Source: Pseudomonadota bacterium
GTDB taxonomy: Bacteria; Pseudomonadota; Gammaproteobacteria; Burkholderiales; Burkholderiaceae_C
Reading direction: 5' to 3'
Length of the DNA stretch: 14,034 nt
NCBI GenBank assembly: GCA_023436025.1
Contig: JAEZKX010000454.1
Location: 1-14,034 of the forward strand
Of the stretch, positions 6,018 to 13,029 are shown in pieces. The translations under genes and the position numbers were made by a program. Position 1 is the first letter of the stretch, and each line of letters starts with the position of its first letter. The notes beneath the pieces were generated by a model. That model was given only the letters and a program-made list of their open reading frames with translations. It was not told the DNA's origin and ran no database searches.

Positions 6018-6120
6018 CCCACACCCCCTTCGCTGGCCGCCTACGCCCAAGGTCGGGCAGTGCCGGCATGTAAAGCGTTGCTGCGTCCCTACTCTGTTAA
6101 CACTCAGAGGAACAATAGCA

Positions 6121-6366
6121 ATGAAGGACGGACGACCCAACAACGAGCGCGAGGTGCCCCGCCGCGCCTCGGACCGCAAGGAAGGCGGCGTGCGCCGCAG
6201 GCGCGGGTTCGTGGAGCGGGCCACGGCGCAGGGGCACAGCGGCCAGGGCAGCGACAGCGTGCTGCCCCACCTGCGCGACCAGCTGCGGCTGAAGGCACTG
6301 ATGCCCGTGCCCTTTCCCATGCCGGAGCCGGCACCCAAGCCCGGCAAGGAAGAGCAAAACAAATAA
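6121..6366 (+). CDS. Small basic hypothetical protein, 81 residues
   Basis: The 81-residue ORF has a good Shine-Dalgarno (AGAGGA, nine bases before the ATG) and strong G/C bias at third positions, so it looks genuinely coding. The first 30 residues are very basic and polar (ERE.PRRASDRKEGG.RRRRG). A short possible helix follows (SDSVLPHLRDQLRLKALM), and the tail is Pro-rich (PVPFPMPEPAPKPGKEEQNK). It has no signal peptide or membrane segment and is probably largely disordered. It stands alone between a plus-strand terminator (5987-6017) and a minus-strand terminator (6407-6438). I recognise no family; a nucleic-acid-binding role is possible from the charge but unproven. Confidence 0.7.
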   Translation: MKDGRPNNEREVPRRASDRKEGGVRRRRGFVERATAQGHSGQGSDSVLPHLRDQLRLKALMPVPFPMPEPAPKPGKEEQNK

Positions 6367-6406
6367 CGCGGGACGGCGCGACCACCCCACCGCCGGCCAA
6401 GGGCCC

Positions 6407-6438
6407 AAAAAGAAGGCCCCGGCCGGTGGGCCGGGGCC
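6407..6438 (-). terminator. Intrinsic terminator of the minus-strand RNA
   Basis: A perfect 10-bp stem (GGCCCCGGCC 6415-6424 with GGCCGGGGCC 6429-6438, loop GGTG) is followed on the minus strand by TTCTTTTT (6414 down to 6407). The T-tract is on the minus side only, and no minus-strand protein gene precedes it, so it points to a non-coding transcript. It may also stop plus-strand transcription from the small gene at 6121. Confidence 0.85.
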
Positions 6439-6449
6439 AATTCGCTTGG

Positions 6450-6660
6450 AGATCCTGAGTAGCCGGGAAGTTGCGCTGCGCGTTCCCCACCCTCGTCGCC
6501 ATTTAACCCGCAGGTGTTGCCTGCTGCCTACGATCAGTCCGTGAATCCCGTTGCAGGATGTGAACAGCGGCTGAGCTCTGCTTGACGCGTTGATGGGACG
6601 ACAGGACGACCTGTGCCGCACGGGCTGCACGCAGCCAGCGCAGCGGACTTTCGGCACGCG
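6450..6660 (-). ncRNA. ssrS: Probable 6S RNA (SsrS)
   Basis: 6S RNA binds the sigma-70 RNA polymerase holoenzyme as a promoter mimic and damps transcription in stationary phase. On the minus strand this stretch has a small hairpin GCAGG-CAACA-CCTGC (6524 to 6510) followed by GGGTTAAATGGCGACGA, closely matching E. coli 6S, where hairpin CUCGG..CCGAG precedes CUUAAAACUGCGACGA. The 3' part, CGGCTACTCAGGATCTCC, also resembles the E. coli end (GGCAUCUCGGAGAUUC). The ends pair: GCCG, AAGT and GCTGCGC (plus 6655-6638) with GCGCAGC, ACTT and CGGC (plus 6481-6462), as a closing stem interrupted by small bulges. A minus-strand terminator lies just downstream. Length of about 200 fits the family. Exact ends are uncertain. 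The alternative is another structured RNA. Confidence 0.65.
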
Positions 6661-6683
6661 CCCGGGAGGCCATCTCTCCCACA

Positions 6684-6692
6684 TGACAAAAT
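6684..6692 (+). promoter_or_regulatory. Extended -10 promoter of glnS (leaderless mRNA)
   Basis: TGACAAAAT reads as an extended -10 element (TG, one base, then CAAAAT, four of six matches to TATAAT). Transcription would start about eight bases later, at or one base before the ATG at 6701. No Shine-Dalgarno precedes that ATG, which fits a leaderless message. No good -35 is present. Confidence 0.45.
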
Positions 6693-6700
6693 CCGGCCTT

Positions 6701-8488
6701 ATGCCTCCCCCGCCCGTTCCGGATACTCCTTCTCCCAAGCCGAGCAACTTCCTGCGCCAGGTCATCGACCGCGACCTCGAGCAAGGCACCTATGCCGCCC
6801 GCCACTGGGGCGGCGGCCCCGGCGATGCCGCCCACCACCAGGCCGGCCCGGTCGATCCGGCGCCCATCCGTACCCGGTTCCCGCCCGAGCCCAACGGCTA
6901 CCTGCACGTGGGCCATGCCAAGAGCATCTGCCTGAACTTCGGGCTGGCCCGCGACTACGGCGGCGTCTGCCACATGCGCCTGGACGACACCAACCCCGAG
7001 AAGGAAGAGCTGGAGTACGTCGACGGCATCAAGGACGCGGTGCGCTGGCTGGGCTTCGACTGGGATGTCCAGGGCACCAGCCACCTGTACCAGGCCAGCG
7101 ACTACTTCGATTTCATGTACCGCGCCGCCGAGTACCTGGTCGAGGCCGGCCATGCCTACGTCGACGAGCAGACGCCCGAGCAGATGCGCGCCAACCGCGG
7201 CGACTTCGGCAAGCCGGGCGTGGACAGCCCGTTCCGCGCGCGCTCCATCGACGAGAACCTGCAGCGCCTGCGCGACATGCGCGACGGCAAGCTGGCCGAC
7301 GGCCAGGCCGTGCTGCGCGCCAAGATCGACATGGCGAGTCCCAACATCAACATGCGGGACCCGACCATCTACCGCGTGCGCCACGCCACCCACCACAACA
7401 CCGGCGACAAGTGGTGCATCTACCCGATGTACACCTTCGCGCACCCCATCGAGGACGCGCTGGAGAACATCACCCACAGCCTGTGCACGCTGGAGTTCGA
7501 GGACCAGCGGCCCTTCTACGACTGGCTGCTCGACCGGCTGGCCGAAGGCGGGCTGATCAACACGCCGCAGCCGCGCCAGTACGAGTTCGCCCGCCTGAAC
7601 CTCACCTATGTGCTGACCAGCAAGCGCAAGCTCAAGCAGCTGGTGGACCAGAAGCACGTGGCCGGCTGGGACGATCCCCGCATGCCCACCATCGTCGGCC
7701 TGCGCCGGCGCGGCTACACGCCTGAGGCCATCCAGCTGTTCGCCGAGCGCATCGGCGTGAGCAAGGCCGACTCCTGGATCGACTATTCCACGCTGGAAGG
7801 CGCGCTGCGCGACGACCTCGACCCCAAGGCGGCGCGCGCGATGGCGGTGCTGGACCCGGTCAAGCTGGTCATCACCAACTGGGACGAACTGATGGGCGCC
7901 GGCCACCTGGAGCCCTGCGCCGCCCCGGTGCATCCGCATGCGCCCGAGCGCGGCAAGCGCGCCTTCATGTTCGGGCGCGAGCTGTGGGTGGAGCGCAGCG
8001 ACTACGAGGACACGCCACCCAAGGGCTTCTTCCGCCTGTTCCCGGGCAACAAGGTGCGCCTGAAGTACGGCTACGTGGTGGAGTGCACCGGCGCCAGCCG
8101 CGACGCGCAAGGCCAGCTGGTCGAGATCCAGGCGACGCTGGTGCCCGATACCAAGAGCGGCACGCCGGGCGCGGACGCGGTGAAGGTCAAGGGCAACATC
8201 ACCTGGGTGGGCGCCGCCGACGGCGTGCAGGCCGAGGTGCGCCTGTACGACCGGCTGTTCTCGGTGCCCCAGCCGGACACCGGCGACAAGGACTTCCTGG
8301 AGGAGCTCAACCCCGAGAGCCTGAAGGTGGTGACGGCCTACGTCGAACCCTCGGCGGCGCAGGCGCAAGGGGACACGCGCTTCCAGTTCGAGCGGCACGG
8401 CTACTTTGTGGCGGACCGCAAGGACCATGCGAGCGGGCGGCCGGTGTTCAACCGGATCACCGGCCTGAAGGACAGCTGGGCCCGCTGA
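6701..8488 (+). CDS. glnS: Glutamine--tRNA ligase GlnS
   Basis: Class I aminoacyl-tRNA synthetase that charges tRNA(Gln) with glutamine in the cytoplasm. The 595-residue product shows NFLRQVIDRDLEQG (16-29), the HIGH-type motif FPPEPNGYLHVGHAKS (H69-H72) and the KMSKS-type motif VLTSKRKL (about 304-311), then the C-terminal beta-barrel anticodon-binding part with ITWVGA, VRLYDRLFSVPQP and FQFERHGYF. It is about 40 residues longer than E. coli GlnS, partly from an insertion RHWGGGPGDAAHHQAGPVD (35-52) just before the catalytic core. I chose ATG 6701 because the upstream ATG at 6683 overlaps the probable -10 box; 6683 (six residues longer) is the alternative. The gene is divergent from the probable 6S RNA. 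Identity is very secure. Confidence 0.97.
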   Translation: MPPPPVPDTPSPKPSNFLRQVIDRDLEQGTYAARHWGGGPGDAAHHQAGPVDPAPIRTRFPPEPNGYLHVGHAKSICLNFGLARDYGGVCHMRLDDTNPEKEELEYVDGIKDAVRWLGFDWDVQGTSHLYQASDYFDFMYRAAEYLVEAGHAYVDEQTPEQMRANRGDFGKPGVDSPFRARSIDENLQRLRDMRDGKLADGQAVLRAKIDMASPNINMRDPTIYRVRHATHHNTGDKWCIYPMYTFAHPIEDALENITHSLCTLEFEDQRPFYDWLLDRLAEGGLINTPQPRQYEFARLNLTYVLTSKRKLKQLVDQKHVAGWDDPRMPTIVGLRRRGYTPEAIQLFAERIGVSKADSWIDYSTLEGALRDDLDPKAARAMAVLDPVKLVITNWDELMGAGHLEPCAAPVHPHAPERGKRAFMFGRELWVERSDYEDTPPKGFFRLFPGNKVRLKYGYVVECTGASRDAQGQLVEIQATLVPDTKSGTPGADAVKVKGNITWVGAADGVQAEVRLYDRLFSVPQPDTGDKDFLEELNPESLKVVTAYVEPSAAQAQGDTRFQFERHGYFVADRKDHASGRPVFNRITGLKDSWAR

Positions 8489-8501
8489 GGCCCGACTCGC
8501 C

Positions 8502-9041
8502 ATGGGCTCCCCGGTCACCCGCGCCAGCCGCCGCAACGCCATGATCGCGCTGCTGGTGCTGGCCGTGGCGGGCGCCATCGTCCGCGCCCTCGCGCCGGAT
8601 CCGTCCACGCTGCGCGACATCGGCACGCTGCTGCTGGTGCTGTGGCTGCCGGTGGTCGGCAACCTCATCGCCTGGCTGATCGGGAAATTCCCGCGCAAGC
8701 CGGCGGCCGTGCCCGGGTTTCCTGCCGGCACGGCCTTCGTGCCGCACCTGGACGCGCAGGCCCAGGCCAACCCCTTGTCGGACCGGGAGCGGGCGGCGCT
8801 CGACCTGGACGACGTCCACTGCCTGCTGGTGGTGGGCCGCCAGGGATTCCGCGCGCGGCTGTCCATGCCGATGGCCGCCGTGCTGGCGCAGGAATCGCCC
8901 TTCGCCGTCGAACTGCTGCGGCCCGAGGCGGGCCTGCCGGAACTGCCGCAGGGCACCGAGTTCCACATGCTGTCCGGCGACGTGGCCGTGGCGCGTGGCC
9001 GCGTGCTGGGACACCGGCGCTCGGGTACAGTGGCCAACTGA
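8502..9041 (+). CDS. Hypothetical membrane protein, 179 residues
   Basis: The ORF begins 13 bases after the glnS stop and is probably co-transcribed with it. Two hydrophobic segments (about residues 13-30 and 38-61, the second LLLVLWLPVVGNLIAWLIG) are followed by a soluble domain of about 115 residues. That domain begins with a FPAGTAFVPHLDAQAQ region and has a beta-rich C-terminus (FHMLSGDVAVARGRVLGHRR). No catalytic motif stands out. No strong Shine-Dalgarno is visible, so translation may be coupled to glnS; codon bias supports a real gene. I do not recognise the family. The soluble domain would lie on one side of the membrane after a helical hairpin. Confidence 0.82.
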   Translation: MGSPVTRASRRNAMIALLVLAVAGAIVRALAPDPSTLRDIGTLLLVLWLPVVGNLIAWLIGKFPRKPAAVPGFPAGTAFVPHLDAQAQANPLSDRERAALDLDDVHCLLVVGRQGFRARLSMPMAAVLAQESPFAVELLRPEAGLPELPQGTEFHMLSGDVAVARGRVLGHRRSGTVAN

Positions 9042-9054
9042 ACAGGAGCACACC

Positions 9055-9198
9055 ATGCCCAAGGGCGAACAGCGCAGCAACAAGATGGCGAAGAAGCCGA
9101 AGAAGGACAGCGCGCCGCCGCGCGACACCGGCTCCGACCGCCCCATGCCGCCGGTCACGACCGTGATGCCCAAGGGCAAGATGAAGAAGCTCGGCTAG
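9055..9198 (+). CDS. Small lysine-rich hypothetical protein, 47 residues
   Basis: The 47-residue ORF starts at ATG 9055, seven bases after a clean Shine-Dalgarno (AGGAG), and lies 13 bases past the previous stop. It is strongly basic (MPKGEQRSNKMAKKPKKDSA at the start, PKGKMKKLG at the end) with a Pro-rich middle (DRPMPPVTTVMP). The motif MPKG at the start and PKGK near the end give it a mirrored look. It has no membrane segment. Codon bias and the ribosome site make it convincing as a gene. Function is unknown; a nucleic-acid-associated role would fit the charge but is a guess. Confidence 0.75.
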   Translation: MPKGEQRSNKMAKKPKKDSAPPRDTGSDRPMPPVTTVMPKGKMKKLG

Positions 9199-9298
9199 AC
9201 GCCTGCGGGCGCGGTCCGACGCCCGGCGGCGGACCCGCTCCTACGGTCGCGGCGGCCGGACCTGTCTAGATTGGGGACCACCACGACAGGACGTCCCC

Positions 9299-9550
9299 AT
9301 GCCGCCTCACCGCAAGCCCATGAAGTCCACCGGCGACACCCACCCGCCGGAGCTGGACGCCGCTGCCGCGCCGCCCTACGAACGCTACGCGCCGCACCTG
9401 CCCGAGCACCGCTACGCGCCCGTGCTGGAGGGCATCGACTTCACGCTGCTGCAGGGCAGCCCGGCCAACCTGGTGCGGGCCTGGCCGCTGCCATCAATGC
9501 TGGTGGCGGCCGCGGTGGGCTACATGGTGGCCAGGGCGGCGCGGCGCTAG
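9299..9550 (+). CDS. Small hypothetical protein with C-terminal hydrophobic segment, 83 residues
   Basis: The 83-residue ORF follows an AGGA box eight bases before ATG 9299; ATG 9320 is a weaker alternative. The first half is Pro/Tyr-rich and polar (ERYAPHLPEHRYAP around residues 29-42). The second half ends in a hydrophobic stretch (about 66-80, SMLVAAAVGYMVARAARR) that could be a single tail anchor, leaving the N-terminus in the cytoplasm. It converges on the aminotransferase gene with only two bases between the stop codons. I do not recognise a family. Start context and codon bias support a real gene, moderately. Confidence 0.65.
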   Translation: MPPHRKPMKSTGDTHPPELDAAAAPPYERYAPHLPEHRYAPVLEGIDFTLLQGSPANLVRAWPLPSMLVAAAVGYMVARAARR

Positions 9551-9552
9551 GC

Positions 9553-10704
9553 TCAGGCCGCCTTCTTCGCCGCCGTCACGCCGATGCGGTCCAGCGCATC
9601 GGCCAGCTGGCGCACCGTCCGGTCGACGTTGTGCCACTTGTCCAGGCCGAACAGGCCGACGCGGAAGGTCTTGAAGTCGGGCCCCTCGTCGCACTGCAGC
9701 GGCACGCCGGCCGCGGTCTGCAGGCCTTGGCCGAGGAATTTCTTGCCGGACTGGATGTCGGGGTCGCTGGTGTAGCTCACCACCACGCCGGGCGCCTTGA
9801 AGCCCTCGGCGGCCACGCTGGCCAGTCCGCGGCCTTCGAACAGCGCACGCACCTTGCGGCCCAGGTCCTCCTGCTGCGCCTTCACGCGCGCGAAGCCCCC
9901 GGCCTGCGTTTCCTTCATGGTGTCGCGCAGGCGCGTGAGCGCGTCGGTGGGCATGGTGGCGTGGTACATGTGGGCGCCGCCCTCGTAGGTCTCCATGACC
10001 TGCAGCCACTTCTTCAGGTCCATGGCGAAGCTGGTGCTGGTGGTGCCCTCGATCGCCTGGCGGGCGCGCTCGCTCATCATCACCATGGCGCAGCAGGGCG
10101 AACTGCTCCAGCCCTTCTGGGGCGCCGAGATCAGGACGTCGACGCCGCAGGCCTGCATGTCGACCCACATCGCGCCGGAGGCGATGCAGTCGAGCACGAA
10201 CAGGCCGCCGGCCTCGTGCACGGCGTCGGCCACCTGGTGCATGTAGTCGTCGGGCAGGATCATGCCGCTGGCCGTCTCGACGTGCGGCGCGAACACGACG
10301 GCCGGCTTCTTCTCGCGGATGGCCGCCACCACCTCGGCGACGGGCGCCGGCGTCCAGGGCGCGGTCGCACCGGCGCCCTGCTTGCGGGCCTTGAGCACGG
10401 TGGCCGCGGCGGGGATGCCGCCCATCTCGAAGATCTGCGTCCAGCGGTAGCTGAACCAGCCGTTGCGCAGCACCAGCACGTCCTTGCCGGTGGCGAACTG
10501 GCGCGCCACCGACTCCATGCCGAAGGTGCCGCTGCCGGGCACCAGCGCCACCGACTTCGCGCGGTACACCTCCTTCAGCATGGACGAGATGTCGCGCATG
10601 ACGCCTCCGAACGCGCCGGACATGTGGTTCAGGGCGCGGTCCGTGTAGACCACGGAGAATTCGAGAAGGCCGTCGGGATCGACGTTGGGCAGCAGTCCGG
10701 GCAT
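9553..10704 (-). CDS. Class V PLP-dependent aminotransferase (alanine-glyoxylate/serine-pyruvate type)
   Basis: The 383-residue cytoplasmic enzyme has the class V aminotransferase fold: the phosphate-binding segment VPGSGTFGMES at 55-65, PLP-ring aspartate D172 in FVLDCIASG, and Schiff-base lysine K197 in SAPQKGWSSSP. The C-terminal domain has FRVGLFG near 347-353. It transfers an amino group between an amino acid and an oxo acid; related enzymes include alanine-glyoxylate aminotransferase and 2-aminoethylphosphonate-pyruvate transaminase (PhnW), so the donor cannot be fixed from sequence. Length is normal. The start is ATG 10704 with a weak GAGA ribosome site. It lies 71 bases downstream of the chemotaxis receptor gene on the same strand; no other phosphonate or glycine-metabolism gene is adjacent. 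Confidence 0.93.
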   Translation of the reverse strand: MPGLLPNVDPDGLLEFSVVYTDRALNHMSGAFGGVMRDISSMLKEVYRAKSVALVPGSGTFGMESVARQFATGKDVLVLRNGWFSYRWTQIFEMGGIPAAATVLKARKQGAGATAPWTPAPVAEVVAAIREKKPAVVFAPHVETASGMILPDDYMHQVADAVHEAGGLFVLDCIASGAMWVDMQACGVDVLISAPQKGWSSSPCCAMVMMSERARQAIEGTTSTSFAMDLKKWLQVMETYEGGAHMYHATMPTDALTRLRDTMKETQAGGFARVKAQQEDLGRKVRALFEGRGLASVAAEGFKAPGVVVSYTSDPDIQSGKKFLGQGLQTAAGVPLQCDEGPDFKTFRVGLFGLDKWHNVDRTVRQLADALDRIGVTAAKKAA

Positions 10705-10775
10705 GGTGTTCTCGTTGGAGGCAATGGGAAGGCGGGCAGCTTAGCACCCGCTGTGCGGCCGCGCTTCCCGCAGGG

Positions 10776-12320
10776 TCAGTCGCGGTAGATGCCGCAGGCG
10801 ACCAGCACGTCGCCAGCGCGCACGACGTAGGAGCTCTTGGTACGGATCTCGTTGGTGACCGGGTGCGCCCACTTGTAGTCGACCCAGCCCTCGCCCTTGT
10901 CGCGCGCGGTCCGCACCATCTCCTGCACGAAGGCCTTGCCGTCGACATCGCGGCTCTGCGGGCCCAGGCCCAGCGTGCGCGGATTGTTGCCGTGGGCCTG
11001 GAAGACGCTGTCCTCGAGGCCGACCACCATCAGGTAGAGGTCGCGGTCGATGAAACGGCCCTGGTCCAGGCGGTTGACTTCGGCCACCAGCGCGGCGCGG
11101 CCGTGGGCGCGCGCGTAGGCGCTGCCGCGCCGGGCCATGTCCATCGCCTCCTGCGCATTGCCGTATTCGCGCGCGCCCAGGCTGAAGCCGGCCACGGACT
11201 TCATCAGCGCCACCGCGCGCTCCTGCAGCATGCCGGCGGTGCGCGCGGCGTCCTTCACCAGGTGGGCGTTGTCCTGCGTGGTGGCGTCGATGCGCGCCAC
11301 CGCGGTGTTGATGGTCTCGATGCCGGTGCTCTGCTCCTGGCTCGCCAGGTCGATGTGGCCGATCAGCTCGGCCACCTGCCGCACGGCGGCGACGATCTCG
11401 CCCATGGCGCGCCCGGCCTCGTCGACGCGGGCGCCGCCCGTGACCACCTGGTCCACCGAGGTGCCGATCAGCGCCTTGATCTCCTTGGCCGCCGCGGCGC
11501 TGCGCTGCGCCAGCGTGCGCACTTCCGCGGCCACCACCGCGAAGCCGCGGCCCTGGTCGCCCGCGCGCGCGGCCTCCACCGCGGCGTTCAACGCGAGGAT
11601 GTTGGTCTGGAAGGCGATGCCGTCGATCACGGCAATGATGTCGCGGATGCTGTGCGAACTGGCGCGGATGGAGCCCATGGTCTGGACCACCTCGCGCATC
11701 ACGGCGCCGCCGTGCTCGGCGCGCTCGGCCGCCTCGCGCACCAGGGCATGCGCCTGCTGCGCGGTGCCGGCGTTCTGGCGCACCGCGGCCGTCAGCTGCT
11801 CCATCGAGGCCGCCGTCTCCTGCAGCGAGTCGGCCTGCGTGCCGGTGCGCTGCGCCAGGGCGTCGTTGTCGCGCGTGATCTGCGACGCGTTCATCGCCAC
11901 GTTGGTGGTGCCCGTGCGCACCTCCGAGACGACGTGGAACAGGCGTTCGCGCACCTGCTGCAGTCCGAGCAGCAGCGGACGCAGTTCGCCCGCGCCTTCC
12001 GCCTCGACCGGCTCGGCCAGCCCGCCCGCGCCGATGCGCGCCACGGCCTGCGTGGCGGCGGCCAGCGGCCGCACCAGGCTGCGCCGCAGCCACTCGGCCA
12101 GCAGCAGGGTCAGCACGATCGATGCGCCGCCGAGGACCGCCGCCCAGGCCGCGGCCTGGCCCTGCAACTGCGTGGCGGCCAGCGCGGTGAGCGCCGCCGA
12201 CAGGGCGACCAGCACCACGCAGGCGGCCAGAAGGCGCGGTCCGAGGCGGCCCGCCGCAGGCCCCGCCTGCATGGCGGGCGCATCGATGCGCAGCGGAACC
12301 TGCAGGCTTTCTGCTGTCAT
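10776..12320 (-). CDS. Methyl-accepting chemotaxis protein with C-terminal Cache domain
   Basis: The 514-residue receptor has two N-terminal membrane helices (about 29-50 and 58-76) joined by a loop of only a few residues, so it has no periplasmic sensor. A HAMP-like segment follows (about 77-130), then the signalling domain (about 140-375) with its hairpin tip around IAFQTNILALNAAVEAARAG (235-254). Residues 385-514 form a Cache domain of the sCache_2 type: DRDLYLMVVG, DVDGKAFVQEM, GEGWVDYKWAHP and KSSYV near the end, placed in the cytoplasm by this topology. It should modulate CheA kinase through the tip. The N-terminus and ATG 12320, after a G-run (GGGGGGG), are clear. No other che gene is in the window. 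Confidence 0.93.
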   Translation of the reverse strand: MTAESLQVPLRIDAPAMQAGPAAGRLGPRLLAACVVLVALSAALTALAATQLQGQAAAWAAVLGGASIVLTLLLAEWLRRSLVRPLAAATQAVARIGAGGLAEPVEAEGAGELRPLLLGLQQVRERLFHVVSEVRTGTTNVAMNASQITRDNDALAQRTGTQADSLQETAASMEQLTAAVRQNAGTAQQAHALVREAAERAEHGGAVMREVVQTMGSIRASSHSIRDIIAVIDGIAFQTNILALNAAVEAARAGDQGRGFAVVAAEVRTLAQRSAAAAKEIKALIGTSVDQVVTGGARVDEAGRAMGEIVAAVRQVAELIGHIDLASQEQSTGIETINTAVARIDATTQDNAHLVKDAARTAGMLQERAVALMKSVAGFSLGAREYGNAQEAMDMARRGSAYARAHGRAALVAEVNRLDQGRFIDRDLYLMVVGLEDSVFQAHGNNPRTLGLGPQSRDVDGKAFVQEMVRTARDKGEGWVDYKWAHPVTNEIRTKSSYVVRAGDVLVACGIYRD

Positions 12321-12423
12321 GTTTCCCCCCCAACTCCGTGCGTCCGGGTCTGGGCCGGCCCGGTGCAGGAAATTCTGACAGCGGCGGCCAGGCGCGACAG
12401 CTAGGGGAACAGCCTAGTGCGCC

Positions 12424-12439
12424 TGCTTGCGGGCAAGCA
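12424..12439 (-). terminator. Hairpin just past the VOC gene stop
   Basis: TGCTTG and CAAGCA form a 6-bp stem around CGGG, immediately after the stop codon of the minus-strand gene ending at 12440. There is no T-tract, so it may be a weak or Rho-assisted terminator or an mRNA 3' stabiliser. Confidence 0.35.
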
Positions 12440-12880
12440 TCACGCGGGCTGTTGCTTCTTCGCGCCACCGCCCACCATCCAGTGGGTGCCGAAGCGGTCG
12501 GTGAACATGCCAAAGGCCTCGGACCAGAAGGTCTCGCCCATGGGCATCATGACCGCGCCGCCCGCGGCCAGGGCGTCGAAGATGCGGCGCGCCTCGGCTG
12601 GCGCCTCGTAGGTAAGCGACAGGGCGAAGCGCTGCGCGGCCTGGCCGTCCTGCGCCGCCGGCAGGTCCGACGCCATGATCATGCGGTCGCCCAGGTGCAG
12701 CGCCGTGTGCATGACCCGGTTGACGTCACCGGGCGGGCAGGTCTGCGGCCCGCCGGGCTGGGGCGGGGCGTCGCCGTACTTCATCATGGGCTCCAGCGTG
12801 CCGCCGAGGATGCGGTGGTAGAAGGCCATCGCTTCGGCGCAATCGCCGTTGAAGAAGATGTAGCTGTCCAGTTGAGGCAT
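12440..12880 (-). CDS. PhnB-like VOC (glyoxalase fold) protein
   Basis: The 146-residue cytoplasmic protein belongs to the VOC superfamily, PhnB-like branch: YIFFNGDCAEAMAFYHRILGG near the start (residues 7-27), then M.KYGDAP (33-39), a central ALHLGDRMIMASD (60-72), FALSLTYEAPAEARRIFDAL (85-104) and the C-terminal GETFWSEAFGMFTDRFGTHW (115-134). Such proteins form dimers of beta-alpha-beta-beta-beta units; most PhnB-like members have no proven reaction. The start ATG 12880 follows a GGAG box; the open frame continues upstream but without coding sense. A hairpin (12894-12913) lies in its leader. Family assignment is secure; function is not known. Confidence 0.9.
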   Translation of the reverse strand: MPQLDSYIFFNGDCAEAMAFYHRILGGTLEPMMKYGDAPPQPGGPQTCPPGDVNRVMHTALHLGDRMIMASDLPAAQDGQAAQRFALSLTYEAPAEARRIFDALAAGGAVMMPMGETFWSEAFGMFTDRFGTHWMVGGGAKKQQPA

Positions 12881-12893
12881 GGGTTCTCCGTTG

Positions 12894-12913
12894 GCAGGGC
12901 GAGACTGCCCTGC
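12894..12913 (-). promoter_or_regulatory. Hairpin in the leader of the PhnB-like gene
   Basis: GCAGGGC (12894-12900) and GCCCTGC (12907-12913) form a perfect 7-bp stem with a 6-base loop. On the minus strand it ends just before the GGAG ribosome site. It could influence translation or act as the 3' end of the gene upstream; no T-tract follows. Confidence 0.35.
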
Positions 12914-13029
12914 GATGACGACGAACGAGGCAGTGCGCAATCGACATCGCCAGGCTCCGATCGCGCTGGCCACGGCAGGAAGTGGCGCAAGGCATTGCCG
13001 TTTCCATGGAGGCCCTTGCCGCAAACGAC

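Larger units (their letters stand above)
5704..6120 (+). other. 417-bp protein-free intergenic region with operator-like repeats and hairpins
   Basis: No convincing protein gene is present. In order it holds a hairpin right after the regulator stop (5706-5719, GCGCC/GGCGC), paired GCACGGTGC repeats (5736-5744, 5757-5765), an 11-bp inverted repeat (5861-5871 with 5891-5901), a nested hairpin (5911-5948), a strong intrinsic terminator (5987-6017), and then the leader of the small gene at 6121. Confidence 0.8.
6367..6700. other. 334-bp protein-free region holding a minus-strand RNA unit and the glnS promoter
   Basis: No protein gene is convincing here. It holds a minus-strand terminator (6407-6438), a probable 6S RNA on the minus strand (about 6450-6660), and the extended -10 promoter of glnS (6684-6692). 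Open frames that cross it are shadows. Confidence 0.75.

Noticed and set aside
6683..6700. ATG at 6683 as the glnS start
   Set aside because: It overlaps the probable -10 box and has no well-placed Shine-Dalgarno; kept only as an alternative.
6503..9037. 844-residue minus-strand open frame opposite glnS
   Set aside because: It lacks any domain, is Ala/Arg/Val/His-rich in the way GC-rich antisense frames are, and glnS on the other strand is certain.
9271..10788. 505-residue plus-strand open frame opposite the aminotransferase
   Set aside because: Shadow of the minus-strand enzyme; composition is His/Gly/Ala/Arg repeats without motifs.
10741..12513. 590-residue minus-strand and 513-residue plus-strand frames over the chemoreceptor
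   Set aside because: Both are shadows of the clear chemotaxis protein in the correct frame.
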